64,000 nt of DNA from Enoplolaimus lenunculus (lineage: Eukaryota > Nematoda > Enoplea > Enoplida > Thoracostomopsidae): the NCBI GenBank assembly GCA_030248215.1, contig JASANG010001767.1:72501-136500 (forward strand). The letters are read 5' to 3'. The notes beneath the pieces were generated by a model. The model saw nothing but the letters and a program-made list of their open reading frames with translations. It did not search any database and was not told the origin of the DNA. Below, in pieces: positions 53,431-63,231 of this stretch. The position numbers and the translations under genes were made by a program. Numbering within the stretch: position 1 is the first letter of the stretch; each line of letters starts with the position of its first letter.

Positions 53431-53603
53431 TTTGAGCTTCGATCAATAAATGTAGTCCCACTACGACTGGTAATTAGTTATTAATCACGTGTATATTTCA
53501 CAGTTTTCATTACAGATATGCAGTACATCTTTTAAACTGTTATACTTCAATATCCGTTTTCCGTTTCCGTTATTTTGCTCACTATACGTTTTCGTTTCCA
53601 ACA

Positions 53604-53739
53604 CCCGATATATATCAGCAACGACGGGTGGCGGAGCGTGGGTTAAAAATAAATATCAGCCCATAGCGGGATAACAAGGGATACCCTCAGAAGAGGCCAA
53701 ATAAATATCAGTCTCTTTCCCAGTTGTTCGTGTCACTAC
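53604..53739. mobile_element. CTGTAGTG-MITE, right part
   Basis: CCGATATATATCAGCAACGA to GTTCGTGTCACTACAG, then TA. The left two thirds are missing. Confidence 0.65.
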
Positions 53740-53741
53740 AG

Positions 53742-53935
53742 TATGTAAAAATAAGGGATGAAATGTTTTTCTCTGGAATTGCATTAGAGTAAGCTAAAGC
53801 TTTAGTCTAAATTTTTACTTAGGCTTAGTGTTATAAGCCTAGGTTTGAGTATAAGCACATTTTTACCCTACGGCTTAGGCTTAGGTTTAGGAATACGCTT
53901 ATATTATTGTTACGGCCGTGTTCTATACATTGCCC
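53742..53935. mobile_element. TTAGGC-MITE, left end lost
   Basis: ATGTAAAAATAAGGGATG to CGGCCGTGTTCTATACATTG then CCC. Abuts the preceding element. Confidence 0.6.
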
Positions 53936-55100
53936 AAAAAGCTTAAGCTTACTTTGGGGGACAATTTTGGTACAAACAAATTATTTCAGAGTTGCCAAAC
54001 TCTCACAACAACACAGCAGAAACATTTTGAAATCGATAAAGAGCCATCAGATATAAACCAGCTTCAGTTTTATGTCATTCGAACTTCCTCATCAAAATGT
54101 ACCCAATCGTTTGGGCAAATGTTCTTAATAGAACATTAATGTTCAGGGCCAATTTTGGATTGATTGTCACCGACGAAAACATTACAGAACTCCAAAAATT
54201 TGACCAGAAAATCTTTTGTGTACTCATACCCAGACTGTATCTATTTTAAGACATTGTCAAGTTACTGGGGACATTGACACAGACGAGGGGTTGTAAGGTT
54301 CAGGAACGACCATCGCTGTTTACTGGGGGGTGACTGACTAGCATGAATTTACCCCTCAAATAATTCGACTCGGTGTTGTTATTGTTTCGAGTCAGTATTT
54401 TCCGAAAATGTTTCGATTTTGAAAATGTCTTTTGTGCATATTTGAGCTTCCCATGACCGAAACTATGGTACAATCGAAGGTCTGTCTACGGATTTGGCTT
54501 CGACAAAAAATTGACTCTCCGGTTCCGGTAGAATTTTGGCCGGAGGTTACGGAAATTTTGGTTGGAAAACTTTGCGCTGTTTAATACAAATTGTATCGTT
54601 CGATGCGGTTTGGTTCTGCCTTTTAGTATAATTTTCATGTAAATGTGGGCATTTTTTGAAAACACAGGTTTAGCTTGAAATTTTTGACAACGTTTAATAG
54701 ATATTCATTATTTGAACTAATTTCAATTACCTTGGCTTTCACCTCCGGTTCCGGAAAATTTCGTCGGCCTCCGGCTACAGTGTTTTCACCTCGGCTTGCG
54801 CTCTGACCGTATGGATTACCCAATACTCACCGCGCGCCGCCGGACTCCACCGACCACCACCAAATAGATTTTGCTTACATTTCTGCTAGCAACGCATTGC
54901 GGCACGCAGTGGCGTCTGGCACAGTAAACCAAACTGCTGTCCTAACTGTTTAATACCGTCAATAAACCTGATTTTTTGAAAAATTCGATTTTTAAGGTCC
55001 TAAATTAGCATTGCTTTTATAAACCTCTGTTTGAATATTTTCAATTTTCAAACCTGAAAGAATAAATTAAAATAAAACCTGTATAACCTGTAAACACATT
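53936..55100. other. no gene seen
   Basis: AT-rich with a few CTCCGG/CCGGAG blocks near 54510-54790. Frames at 53918 and 54635 lack domains. Confidence 0.4.
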
Positions 55101-55139
55101 ACTATGTTTTTATTCTATGTACAGAAAAATTGCCGACTA

Positions 55140-58100
55140 ATGATAGGACTGAAATACTCATACGTATTGGTGTGGATATTTTCCAGCAGTATTCAAAAAT
55201 GTTCCGCCGACACCACTGAAGACCAATTCCGGTAGGATATTTGTTTAAATTTCCGGTCAAAAATTCCGCCAACAACATAGTGCAATCGAGGAATATAATG
55301 AAATTTTCTTAAATTTAAAGGCCCATGTAGAGATCAAGAGCAGATAGTTTTTCTGCGAGACTACAATAGAGTAAGCTTAACTTTTAGACTAATTTCTTGC
55401 TTGGCTTTATGTTTAGGCTTAAGAATATGCTCATTCCTACGCTTAGACTTAAGCTTAGGCTAAGGTATCCGCTTATAATACTGTTCCGCCCCTGTTCTTT
55501 ACATGGGCTAACTTGAACGCTATTTTCAACGCTTTTTGCGCTTTAGAGATCTTGGAACAAACCGCTGTTGCAAAATGCAGTTTTATACTAAAATCGCGGC
55601 TGTCGGTATATGTGCACGGTATTAAGTGTATGTAAACAATAGATTGCCATATATACATGCACCATATACCGTAATATATAGTCGTTGCAATTGACCGGGT
55701 AGCGTTGCTAGCACGCTTGACTCGATTGCAAAAGGGCCGAGGTTCGATTCCCGGAGTGGTACTTAACTTTGGATAAAACTGCGTGCGGTGGTTCTGCAGA
55801 CCGTGTAGTTTCAACGGCGTTTAATCCTTTTGTATTGGCTTCAACTTAAGTTTTACGGATGATTTTTCGTTTCTGGATCGTTTTTTCTTTGAACCCAATC
55901 CAACTAACGTATACACTAGCAGATCCAGAGATGGGGCGGGGCGGGGGGTGCGTACACACTTGCCATCAAAAATTGTTTGTGTTAAAATGGTAAAGTCCCT
56001 ACCTTACAATATTTTACAATTTTTTCGGCAGCATTTTTTGTAATAATGGTAATGTCCCTATCTTACAATTTTTTACAATTTTTATCGCAGCATTTTTTGT
56101 AACAATGGTAAGGTCCCTATCTTACAATATTTTACAATTTTTTCGGCAGCATTTTTTGTAATAATGGTAATGTCCCTATCTTACAATGTTTCACAATTTT
56201 TATCGCAGCATTTTTTGTAATAATGGTAATGTCCCTATCTTACAATTTTTTACAATATTTATCGCAGCATTTTTTGTAATAATGGTAAGGTCCCTATCTT
56301 ACAATGTTTTACAATTTTTATCGCAGCATCATTTGTAATAATGATAAGGTCCCTATCTTACAATATTTTACAATTTTTTCGGCAGCAGTGTTTGTAATAA
56401 TGGTAATGTCCCTATCTTACAATTTTTTACAATTTTTATCGCAGCATTTTTTGTAACAATGGTAAGGTCCCTATCTTACAATATTTTACAATTTTTTCGG
56501 CAGCATTTTTGTAATAATGGTAATGTCCCTATCTTACAATTTTTTACAATTTTTATCGCAGCATTTTTTGTAACAATGGTAATGTCCCTATCTTACAATT
56601 TTTTACAATTTTTATCGCAGCATTTTTTGTAATAATGGTAAGGTCCCTATCTTACAATGTTTTGCAATTTTTACCGCAGCATCTTTTGTAATAATGATAA
56701 GGTCCCTACTTTATAATTTTTTACAATTCTTCCCGCAGCAATTTTAGTGATAAAATGGTAATATCCCTCTTACAATTTTTGCAGTTTAATAACATTTGCC
56801 CGCCCCCCACCCCCGTTAAAATTTTTTGCATCTGCCTCTGAACGTATACTCGGGGAAATTAAGCAAGTAACTCAGTTGACTTTCAGGCGAAATGAGTCGA
56901 ATATTGGATTGGCTGCAAGATCTGCGTTCAAACTCCAAAAATCACTATTATCGTTAATAGCACCCCATATTAAAATTGCACTGGAACCTGATGTAAGGTA
57001 ATTTCCGACTCATTATGCCGCAACCACGGTAACAATTGAACCATATCCCGAATATTCTGCCCCCAATAGAAATACTATACACGTTGCGATACGAAAACAT
57101 CACCGGACTTATGCTGGATGCACGTTACAACCGGGCAGCTTGAGACATGTTTTGACCCTATTGAACTATTGGGAAACGTTCAGTCTGCTTATAGACTCCA
57201 TATCATATTAAATAATTCGTATTTGTCTGCTATTAGCATGCGTACGTCACACTTTGTTTTTCAATATCGTAAGATATTCGAGGTATCGTCTGCGAATATC
57301 ATATGATACGTATTCAAATGTCTGCATTCTTGAGGCAGCATACCCAAACTATCCTGTTGAATATTTTATATGATACTAGAATTTGAAATTTACATTTTTG
57401 AAGTATGAAGTTGTGGTTCTAAGCGATTTTGTGTCGTAAACGAATTTGCCAGCGCATTTTTAGTATGAAAATTAATTTCAGGTCCGTTCATTCGGTGCTG
57501 GCTGGCACAGCTGTAACATTATTGTGTTCAAATCAAAGTAACAAAGTCGAATTTTACAACGGAACATCGCTTATTGACCGTTTTATACTTAGAACAAAAT
57601 TCAGCAAGCCGTGGAAATTAACCATTTTTCCGACATATCCACCGGATACCGGATATTATTCGTGTAAAATAGATCAAGTTGAAATTGCCGGGGTCAGTGT
57701 TGAAATATTACGTAAGTAAAACATTAAAATGGTATACTCCGATTCCGTCAAAAACTGAGAATAGTCACTGCTCGACTATAACAGCTTGAAGTTCGAAAAT
57801 GAAAAACTTATGTTTTGTGAAGGTTTTGTACAGCACATCCGAGTTGAGCTAGTCCAAAGAAGAATTACGACTGGGCTAGTCCAAGGCGGAATCATGTCTG
57901 TTAAAGTTTTGCGTTTTCTGATTGGTTACTTGATAGCGGCAACTTAACTTTTTAAAACAAACTTCATTGTAACCATAACGATTACATAGCTAATCAGAAA
58001 AGAGTATTCACATCAGCTAACCGTATTTGAGAATATAAGGCAGTGAGCAATCACAAGGCGTGAACCTGTAGCATACAGAAAATTACGCCATGCGCTATCC

Positions 58101-60911
58101 CAAGTCGTAAATTTCATGCTGGACTAGGCCAATTCAGTATTGGGTTGAATTACGGTTTGAGCTACGACATATATACCATTTAAGCACTATCTCAAGCGAT
58201 ATCCGAAAGTGCAGTCATACTGACGATAATGTTTGGAGTGTTTACGATCGCTAAGCTGGCTTTGATTACGTTAAAGTTAACCATTCAACTAAGAGTTCGG
58301 AGTTCAATTGAACGATCGGAAAAAATTCGGCAACTCAAAGTAAAATTGAGTCAAAAACGAAAGCAACAAACACCGGAAGGTTATTGGACGGATGAACCAG
58401 AAGTTCGGACTACCCTAGAACCAAGGCCACCGTCGATTTCGCTCCGTACGATGAAAAAAGTAAATGCAGGATACCGGGTCAGTTAAGGTCGAGTCATTTT
58501 CTGCGAAAGTTACGCGTACGGTTTAGTCTAATTTTTTGCTTAGGCTTCGGCTTGCTTACTGTAATGACAGGAATAAAAAGGGGATAATTAGAGGGGTCTT
58601 TATTTTGAGTCCAAATCAATGTCTGTATCACTTATAAGAGTCCGTAAGCGGATAGAGTCCTTATAGTCTAATTAGGATATATCAATGTCAATTATTTTTA
58701 ATTTTAGTGTATAAATGACTTCACGACCAAATAAAGTTGAGTTCGAAACTTTAAAGCATACTTAAGTTTTGAAAGTACATTCCTAAGTATTATCTTGCAT
58801 TATCGCTCACGCTTTTGATACAAAACAAAAAAACTTTTAATTCATCGGATCGTTGCAATACTGAATATATAACCGTAACCAAGGGCGGGTCAAAAATAAA
58901 TAACAGTCTGTAACCGAATACCAATCTTAATACAATGTACAGAGTCCAATAAAATATCAGTCCCTCTTCTCATTCGTGTCACTACAGTAGGTTGAAGTAA
59001 ACCTTTATCTTTAAGCTTGAATAAAATAGGTTTAGGTTCAGCCTTCAGTGGCATACCGAGAAATTTGGATTGGGGGGGCGCATCCTGCCAACCTCATGAC
59101 TTAGGTTTCCATCAAAACTGAAATTAGAACCCTTTAACAGTGACCCATCTAAATTTTTGGCGTGACATATGAGATTGGTCACGCATTCCTAGTCAGCTGC
59201 GAGACCAATTTCAGAGTTGCCTTTTAGGTCCCCTAAATTTTTAGCGGGGCTGGGTACGGACCACCCCCGTCAACCAATTGTGTAGCTATAAAGTTTTGCA
59301 CAATTCTATTATTTTTAGCTTTGAGTTGATTAGGTTAGGAAATTAGACGATGAAGTTTTTCTTTGAAGAGCGTCAAAGGCAAAATTTTTTGAACATTGAA
59401 TAATTAACAACCTCGCGAACGAAGCAAACAAGAAGCTAGGCGTAATTTTTGTATCTAATGTATATAACTTTGACTCACGAACTGATTCCGATTGGGGGGG
59501 CGGCCGCCCCCCCGCTCCCTCCTCTCGGTACGCCCCTGTCAGCCTTCACTGTTATCGTAGACCATAGTCAATAAAGTAGGCATAGGTTTTAATCTTTGGC
59601 TAAGGTTTAAGCTTAGGAAAATAATTAAGCAGTAATGAACCGAACTTTTGCATTTTGCCAATCTTGTCAACGGAATATAAGCAAGCACCAAACAGTGTGC
59701 CTACAATTCTAAACTTCAGATTAGAATTGAGTTCAATTATTAAATAATTTGGCAAATGTAAAGAACAGAGGCGGAACAGTATTATAAGCATATTCGTAAG
59801 CCTAAGCATAAACCTAAGCGGAAGAATGAGTATCTTTCTAAGCCTAAGCCTAATCCAAGCAAAAAATAGTCTAAAGCTTTAAGCTTAGCGAGTTAATTTT
59901 TTCTGAGTTAACAACAATAATCATTAACTCACTGTGAGTTGTGTTGATTTTCATTCTCACTTAATTTAATTCCTGGTGAATGGATCATAACTCAAGTTAA
60001 GTTGAATCAACTTACAATTCTGAGTTCTGATAGTCCTAACTCAGACTGAATGTTTCAACTCATTCTGAGTTAATATCAACTCATTGGAATTTACAGCGTA
60101 GTTGTGTAGTTGTGTGCCCTTTCAAATCGCAGAGGGTTCAGATGTTGTTGTGGCGGTGAGTCTGGGTAGGAACCGGGACATCAGACCTTTAACTAAGCAG
60201 CTGGAACAACGGGTTGCGGGTGGTATTAAACTAGCGGCCTTCTGCGTATCAGGCACACGCTGCTACCAATGCGCTACGTAACCCGTTTCTCCAATTGCTT
60301 CTATCGTCGACTATATGTCGACCGTACGCTGCCTGCTAGCATACATAAAATGCACTGCACTATATTTTATGTGCACCAGGACAAGCCTGTCTCACATGGT
60401 TAGAGACGAAGGGAAACTTTTAAACTTTTGCCGAAACTACAAAAGAGCCGCCGCCCCCGGGTGAATGCAGCTATACAAACATTGTATAAGCATATTCCAC
60501 AGTTTAAACCTCCACTTGGATAAAAATGTTCCTTGCAGCATATCTGCAATGGAAAATACTGAGATATATACGTGATTTATAACTAATGTTAAACATAAAA
60601 ATAACATAATTTCCGTCATTTCTATAACCGAAACAGACACCGATTTTTACCGGAAACGAAGATATCCGGTTACACCTTGGGTGTAATCAAGTACCTTTTT
60701 GACCTCTGGATTTAAACGATCAAATTATATATTTTAGGAGCACAAAACCAAATTCAAATCAACAGGAATTGAAGAAAGCTTTGATAAGCACGAACAACAG
60801 CCTCAACCATGTCAAAGCGATGATTCCAGTGAAGATATTCGTGGCGTTCAATTAATGACACAAACTCGACGAGCAATGGAGCAGTTAATGACAAAAGCGA
60901 ATAATATTTGA
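55140..60911 (+). CDS. single-Ig-domain type I membrane protein, four or five exons
   Basis: Exons: 55140-55231, 56887-56997, 57482-57711, 58215-58459 and 60738-60911; every junction is GT-AG and in phase, giving 283 aa. If the GTAAAT donor at 58460 is not used, exon 4 reads through to a stop at 58486 (234 aa). Residues 1-23 are a signal peptide (MIGLKYSYVLVWIFSSS...). One Ig domain spans the intron: C83 (TLLC) to C129 (DTGYYSC), with the usual core Trp replaced at VEFYNGTS. N-glycosylation sites include NES, NQS and NGT. Residues about 145-170 (LILTIMFGVFTIAKLALITL...) cross the membrane. The tail is basic, then in the long form Gln/Ser/Asp-rich with a Met-rich end. Probably a neuronal or epidermal adhesion or receptor protein; no orthologue claimed. 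A short upstream acceptor (TATGTACAG at 55132) may be a splice or trans-splice site. Confidence 0.72.
55320..55509. mobile_element. TTAGGC-MITE in intron 1 of the Ig gene
   Basis: Left GGCCCATGTAGAGATCAAGA, right CCCCTGTTCTTTACATGGGC(T). Flanks AATTTAAA and AACTTGAA match in 6 of 8. Confidence 0.8.
55592..55830 (+). mobile_element. tRNA-related SINE, family 2, in intron 1 of the Ig gene
   Basis: A box GGGTAGCGTTGCTAGCACG (about 55698) and a B box GGTTCGATTCC that matches the consensus exactly (55741-55751). Head and tail shared with 11345-11560. Confidence 0.7.
55987..56780. repeat. 59-bp minisatellite, about 13 units, in intron 1 of the Ig gene
   Basis: Unit contains GGTAATGTCCCTATCTTACA, TTTTTTACAATTTTTATCGC and AGCATTTTTTGTAATAAT. 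Two variants (GGTAAG...ATATTTTAC...TTCGGCAGC and GGTAAT...TTTTTTAC...TATCGCAGC) alternate in part of the array. Confidence 0.9.
58559..58987. mobile_element. CTGTAGTG-MITE (TA target) in the last intron of the Ig gene
   Basis: Left CTGTAATGACAGGAATAAAA, right CATTCGTGTCACTACAG, TA on both sides. More diverged than 15630-16079. Confidence 0.75.
59046..59538. mobile_element. hAT-like non-autonomous element with perfect 8-bp target duplication
   Basis: Ends CAGTGGCATACCGAGA and TCTCGGTACGCCCCTG are inverted partners. TCAGCCTT flanks both sides exactly (59038-59045 and 59539-59546). G-runs next to both ends. Inside is a CGCGAACGAAGCAAACAAGA motif. Lies in the last intron of the Ig gene, within TTAGGC-MITE remnants. 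Confidence 0.85.
59751..59887. mobile_element. TTAGGC-MITE, right end truncated
   Basis: Left GGCAAATGTAAAGAACAGAG; ends at CTAAAGCTTTAAGCTTAG where a GAGTTGA-MITE begins. Confidence 0.65.
59888..60104. mobile_element. GAGTTGA-MITE
   Basis: CGAGTTAATTTTTTCTGAGT to AACTCATTGGAATTTACAG. The left terminus is missing and is joined to the previous element. In the last intron of the Ig gene. Confidence 0.65.
60208..60290 (-). pseudogene. tRNA-like sequence, probable tRNA pseudogene or SINE head
   Basis: Minus strand starts GGGTTACGTAGCGCATTGGT (acceptor side plus A box), has an anticodon-arm-like stem (GCGTG...TACGC), a weak B box (AGTTTAATACC) and a 3' side GCAACCC that pairs with the start with one mismatch. 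The loop lacks the usual T before the anticodon. Confidence 0.45.
60617..60677. repeat. CCGGATATC repeat fragment
   Basis: Inverted match of 52417-52505: TTTCTATAACCGAAACAGAC, CACCGATTTTTACCGG, GATATCCGGTTAC. Ends about 60 bp before the last exon of the Ig gene. Confidence 0.5.
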
Positions 60912-60916
60912 CTGAT

Positions 60917-61048
60917 GGACCAATGTATAGAACAGGACCGTAACAGTAGTATAAGCATGTTCCTAAAGAAAAAATTAGTATAAATTTTAAGCTTACTCTA
61001 TTGAAGTTTTGCAGAAGAACGTTTCGCTTGTGTTATTTTACATGGATC
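60917..61048. mobile_element. TTAGGC-MITE, tract lost
   Basis: Left GGACCAATGTATAGAACAGG, right TTGTGTTATTTTACATGGA(TC). Almost no TTAGGC left, which suggests deletion of the tract. Starts 6 bp after the Ig gene stop. Confidence 0.65.
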
Positions 61049-61670
61049 CTCTGATTGCCCAACCAGAACTTAAACTGAACAGTTGTTAAATTGAGGTACT
61101 TGCTTACCTTTTGCCTATAAAAATTTTCCATCACACACCCATTGGATTAACCATTTACTTTCCCCAGTTGTTCCTGAACAACCGATAATGATTGGTCGGT
61201 CAATTGCGAAAGTTTGAAATGTCGACCAATTAAAAGCGATTGTTTAGAAACAACTACGGGCAGTTGGATTGTGTTTACAATAAGAAAGAATTATTTTTAG
61301 TTTTTTTCTGGAGTGAATTCATATTCTGGGAAAGAAAGGGTTAATGAAATAGACTGAGACTTGGGATCCTGTTTAGCCTAAAGCGTCCGCTTAGTAAAAC
61401 AATAGAATGTGACCCTGAAATCTTGGCAGTTTTATACCCTCCCCATCACAGCAGAAAAACCTGCCACATCTGGGGTGCGTTTCCACTGTGGATGGAGACT
61501 ACAGGGTCCCAACGGAATTTCCGATTCAGTCTGAAGTTCCAGCATTTGTCATCATTCCAGCCAAATATTACTCGTATGCCAGAATTTCGAATTTTTCAGT
61601 ATTGAAGTTGGCGAACAATATTTTAGTCAATTTCTTACTTGAACGATATGAATTAGTGTTTCAATTGTGC
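61049..61670. other. no gene seen
   Basis: AT-rich; overlapping frames at 61423-61682 lack domains and splice support. Confidence 0.4.
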
Positions 61671-61675
61671 TCAAA

Positions 61676-61953
61676 GCCCTAGTTCACACGTTGCAAGTTT
61701 TTACTGCGAAAAATTTCAGCTGCAAACTCCACCCAGAACTTGCATTTTTTCATCAGCCAATGACAAAGCGGCTGCAACAAAATTAGTGTACTTGCATGAT
61801 TATTCACACATGTGAAATAAATTCCTAGCTATGATTTTTATTGAATTATATGCAGCTGCAACTTTTTCGAATGAGATTTTGGACAAATCTTGCAAGTGCA
61901 AATTGCAGCTGCAAGTTCTCGCAGCAAAACCTTGCAACTATGAATAGGGTTTA
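61676..61953. mobile_element. CAGCTG-rich foldback MITE, full copy
   Basis: Left CCCTAGTTCACACGTTGCAA, right AAAACCTTGCAACTATGAAT then AGGG; CAGCTGCAA blocks in both arms and TCATCAGCCAATGACAAAGC in the middle, shared with 5101-5382. Confidence 0.75.
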
Positions 61954-62416
61954 ACAAATATCTAAATATAACTGTTTGATAATTTAAAATAGAACGTAGT
62001 TTTTATTGCATAAAAACTCGTTATCTATTAATACATATATATACACTTATATAGATATAACACAAAGTTGTCATGGCATAAAACGAAAACAAAATACTCG
62101 AACCCCAAATAACCCATCGCAACTCATCATGCGTTTATGCCCGACGGCTTCTGGCCCATGTAATTATTGGGACCTGCCTACTGATATATCGGGAGACTTA
62201 CAGACTGGTCGGCTTCGGCTGAACAGAATGTCTAAGCTTCCGCTATGGCTTTGTGGTTTTTGTACACTTTACCCACCATATCTAACATTTAGACTTAGGT
62301 AAAGGCATAGGCCAGGTTAAAGCTTTTCCAATACCTAAGCCTAGCAAGAGAGTGTACAAGAACTGGTTTAGGTTCTAGACTTACTGGGCATGTCCTTATC
62401 ATTCGGCCGATATTTT
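61954..62416. other. no gene seen; worn TTAGGC-like tract at 62288-62345
   Basis: A frame at 62006-62302 has no domain. GACTTAGGTAAAGGCATAGG and CCTAAGCCTAGC suggest an old TTAGGC-MITE. Confidence 0.4.
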
Positions 62417-62546
62417 GGTCCATGTGCAATAGAGAAAAGCTAAATATTTAGACTTTTTGGCGTACGTTTAGGTATAAGCTCATTCTTACACTTTCAGCAT
62501 TAGGCATATGCTTGTACTACTGTTACCGCCCTGTTATAGAATGGCC
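62417..62546. mobile_element. TTAGGC-MITE, short and diverged
   Basis: Left GGTCCATGTGCAATAGAG, right CCGCCCTGTTATAGAATGGC(C). Confidence 0.6.
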
Positions 62547-62718
62547 CGTCAATGTATAGAACAGGGCCGGAACAGCAGTACAACCATATTCCCAAGCCTA
62601 AGCGTAAGCGCAAAGATGTGCCTATTCATAAGCCTAAGCAGAAAATTAGTTTAAAGCTTAAACTGACTCTATTACGGCGCCGCCGGAAAACGATCCGGCC
62701 CTGTTCTATAAATGGGCC
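62547..62718. mobile_element. TTAGGC-MITE, TGTATAGAACAGGG subfamily
   Basis: Left TCAATGTATAGAACAGGGCC, right CCTGTTCTATAAATGGGCC. Abuts the previous copy head to tail. Confidence 0.75.
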
Positions 62719-63019
62719 GAACGGCCGATAGAACCGGCTGAGGTCATAAACCAACTCATGGATTTCAGAAAATTGTCAAACAGACCAATTCCGAAATTTG
62801 GCAGATATTTAAATTTTATGATAAACCAGAGCGTTGACAAATTATCCACGGCAAAATTTTCGTTAAGGGTTCTATATGGTACTAACCCCGAGAGATAAGT
62901 TAAAATAACGATTCTACAGTAATCAACGGAATAAGTTTCAACGTAAACGCCTCGAGTTACCGTTGATTACGAGTAAAATATATAAGGTCGATGATACATA
63001 AGCAAAACATTACAAACTA

Positions 63020-63231
63020 CACTGCAAAAAATTGTGAGTCATATTGACTCTCTCCGAAATAGGCTTTTCCTGACTACACAAACTGAGTCAAAATTCGACT
63101 CCGCCAGAATGAAATTCGATTCACAAAATCGCTCAGTGATTCGACTCTGGCGGAGTGGAATTTAACTCAGTTTGTATAGTCAGGAAAAGCCTATTTCGGA
63201 GAGAGTCAATTTGACTCACCCTTTTACAGTG
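63020..63231. mobile_element. GAGTCAA foldback MITE (TA target)
   Basis: CACTGCAAAAAATTGTGAGT to GACTCACCCTTTTACAGTG, TA on both sides; GACTCCGCCAGAATGAAATT and its inverse near the centre. Confidence 0.85.

Noticed and set aside
57118-57306. 62-codon frame between two Ig-gene exons
   Set aside because: It lies in an intron whose flanking exons join in phase without it; no splice sites fit.
2528-62718. TTAGGC runs as true telomere or subtelomere
   Set aside because: Runs are short (mostly two to four units), interrupted, in both orientations and always inside MITE boundaries, so the window is not a chromosome end.
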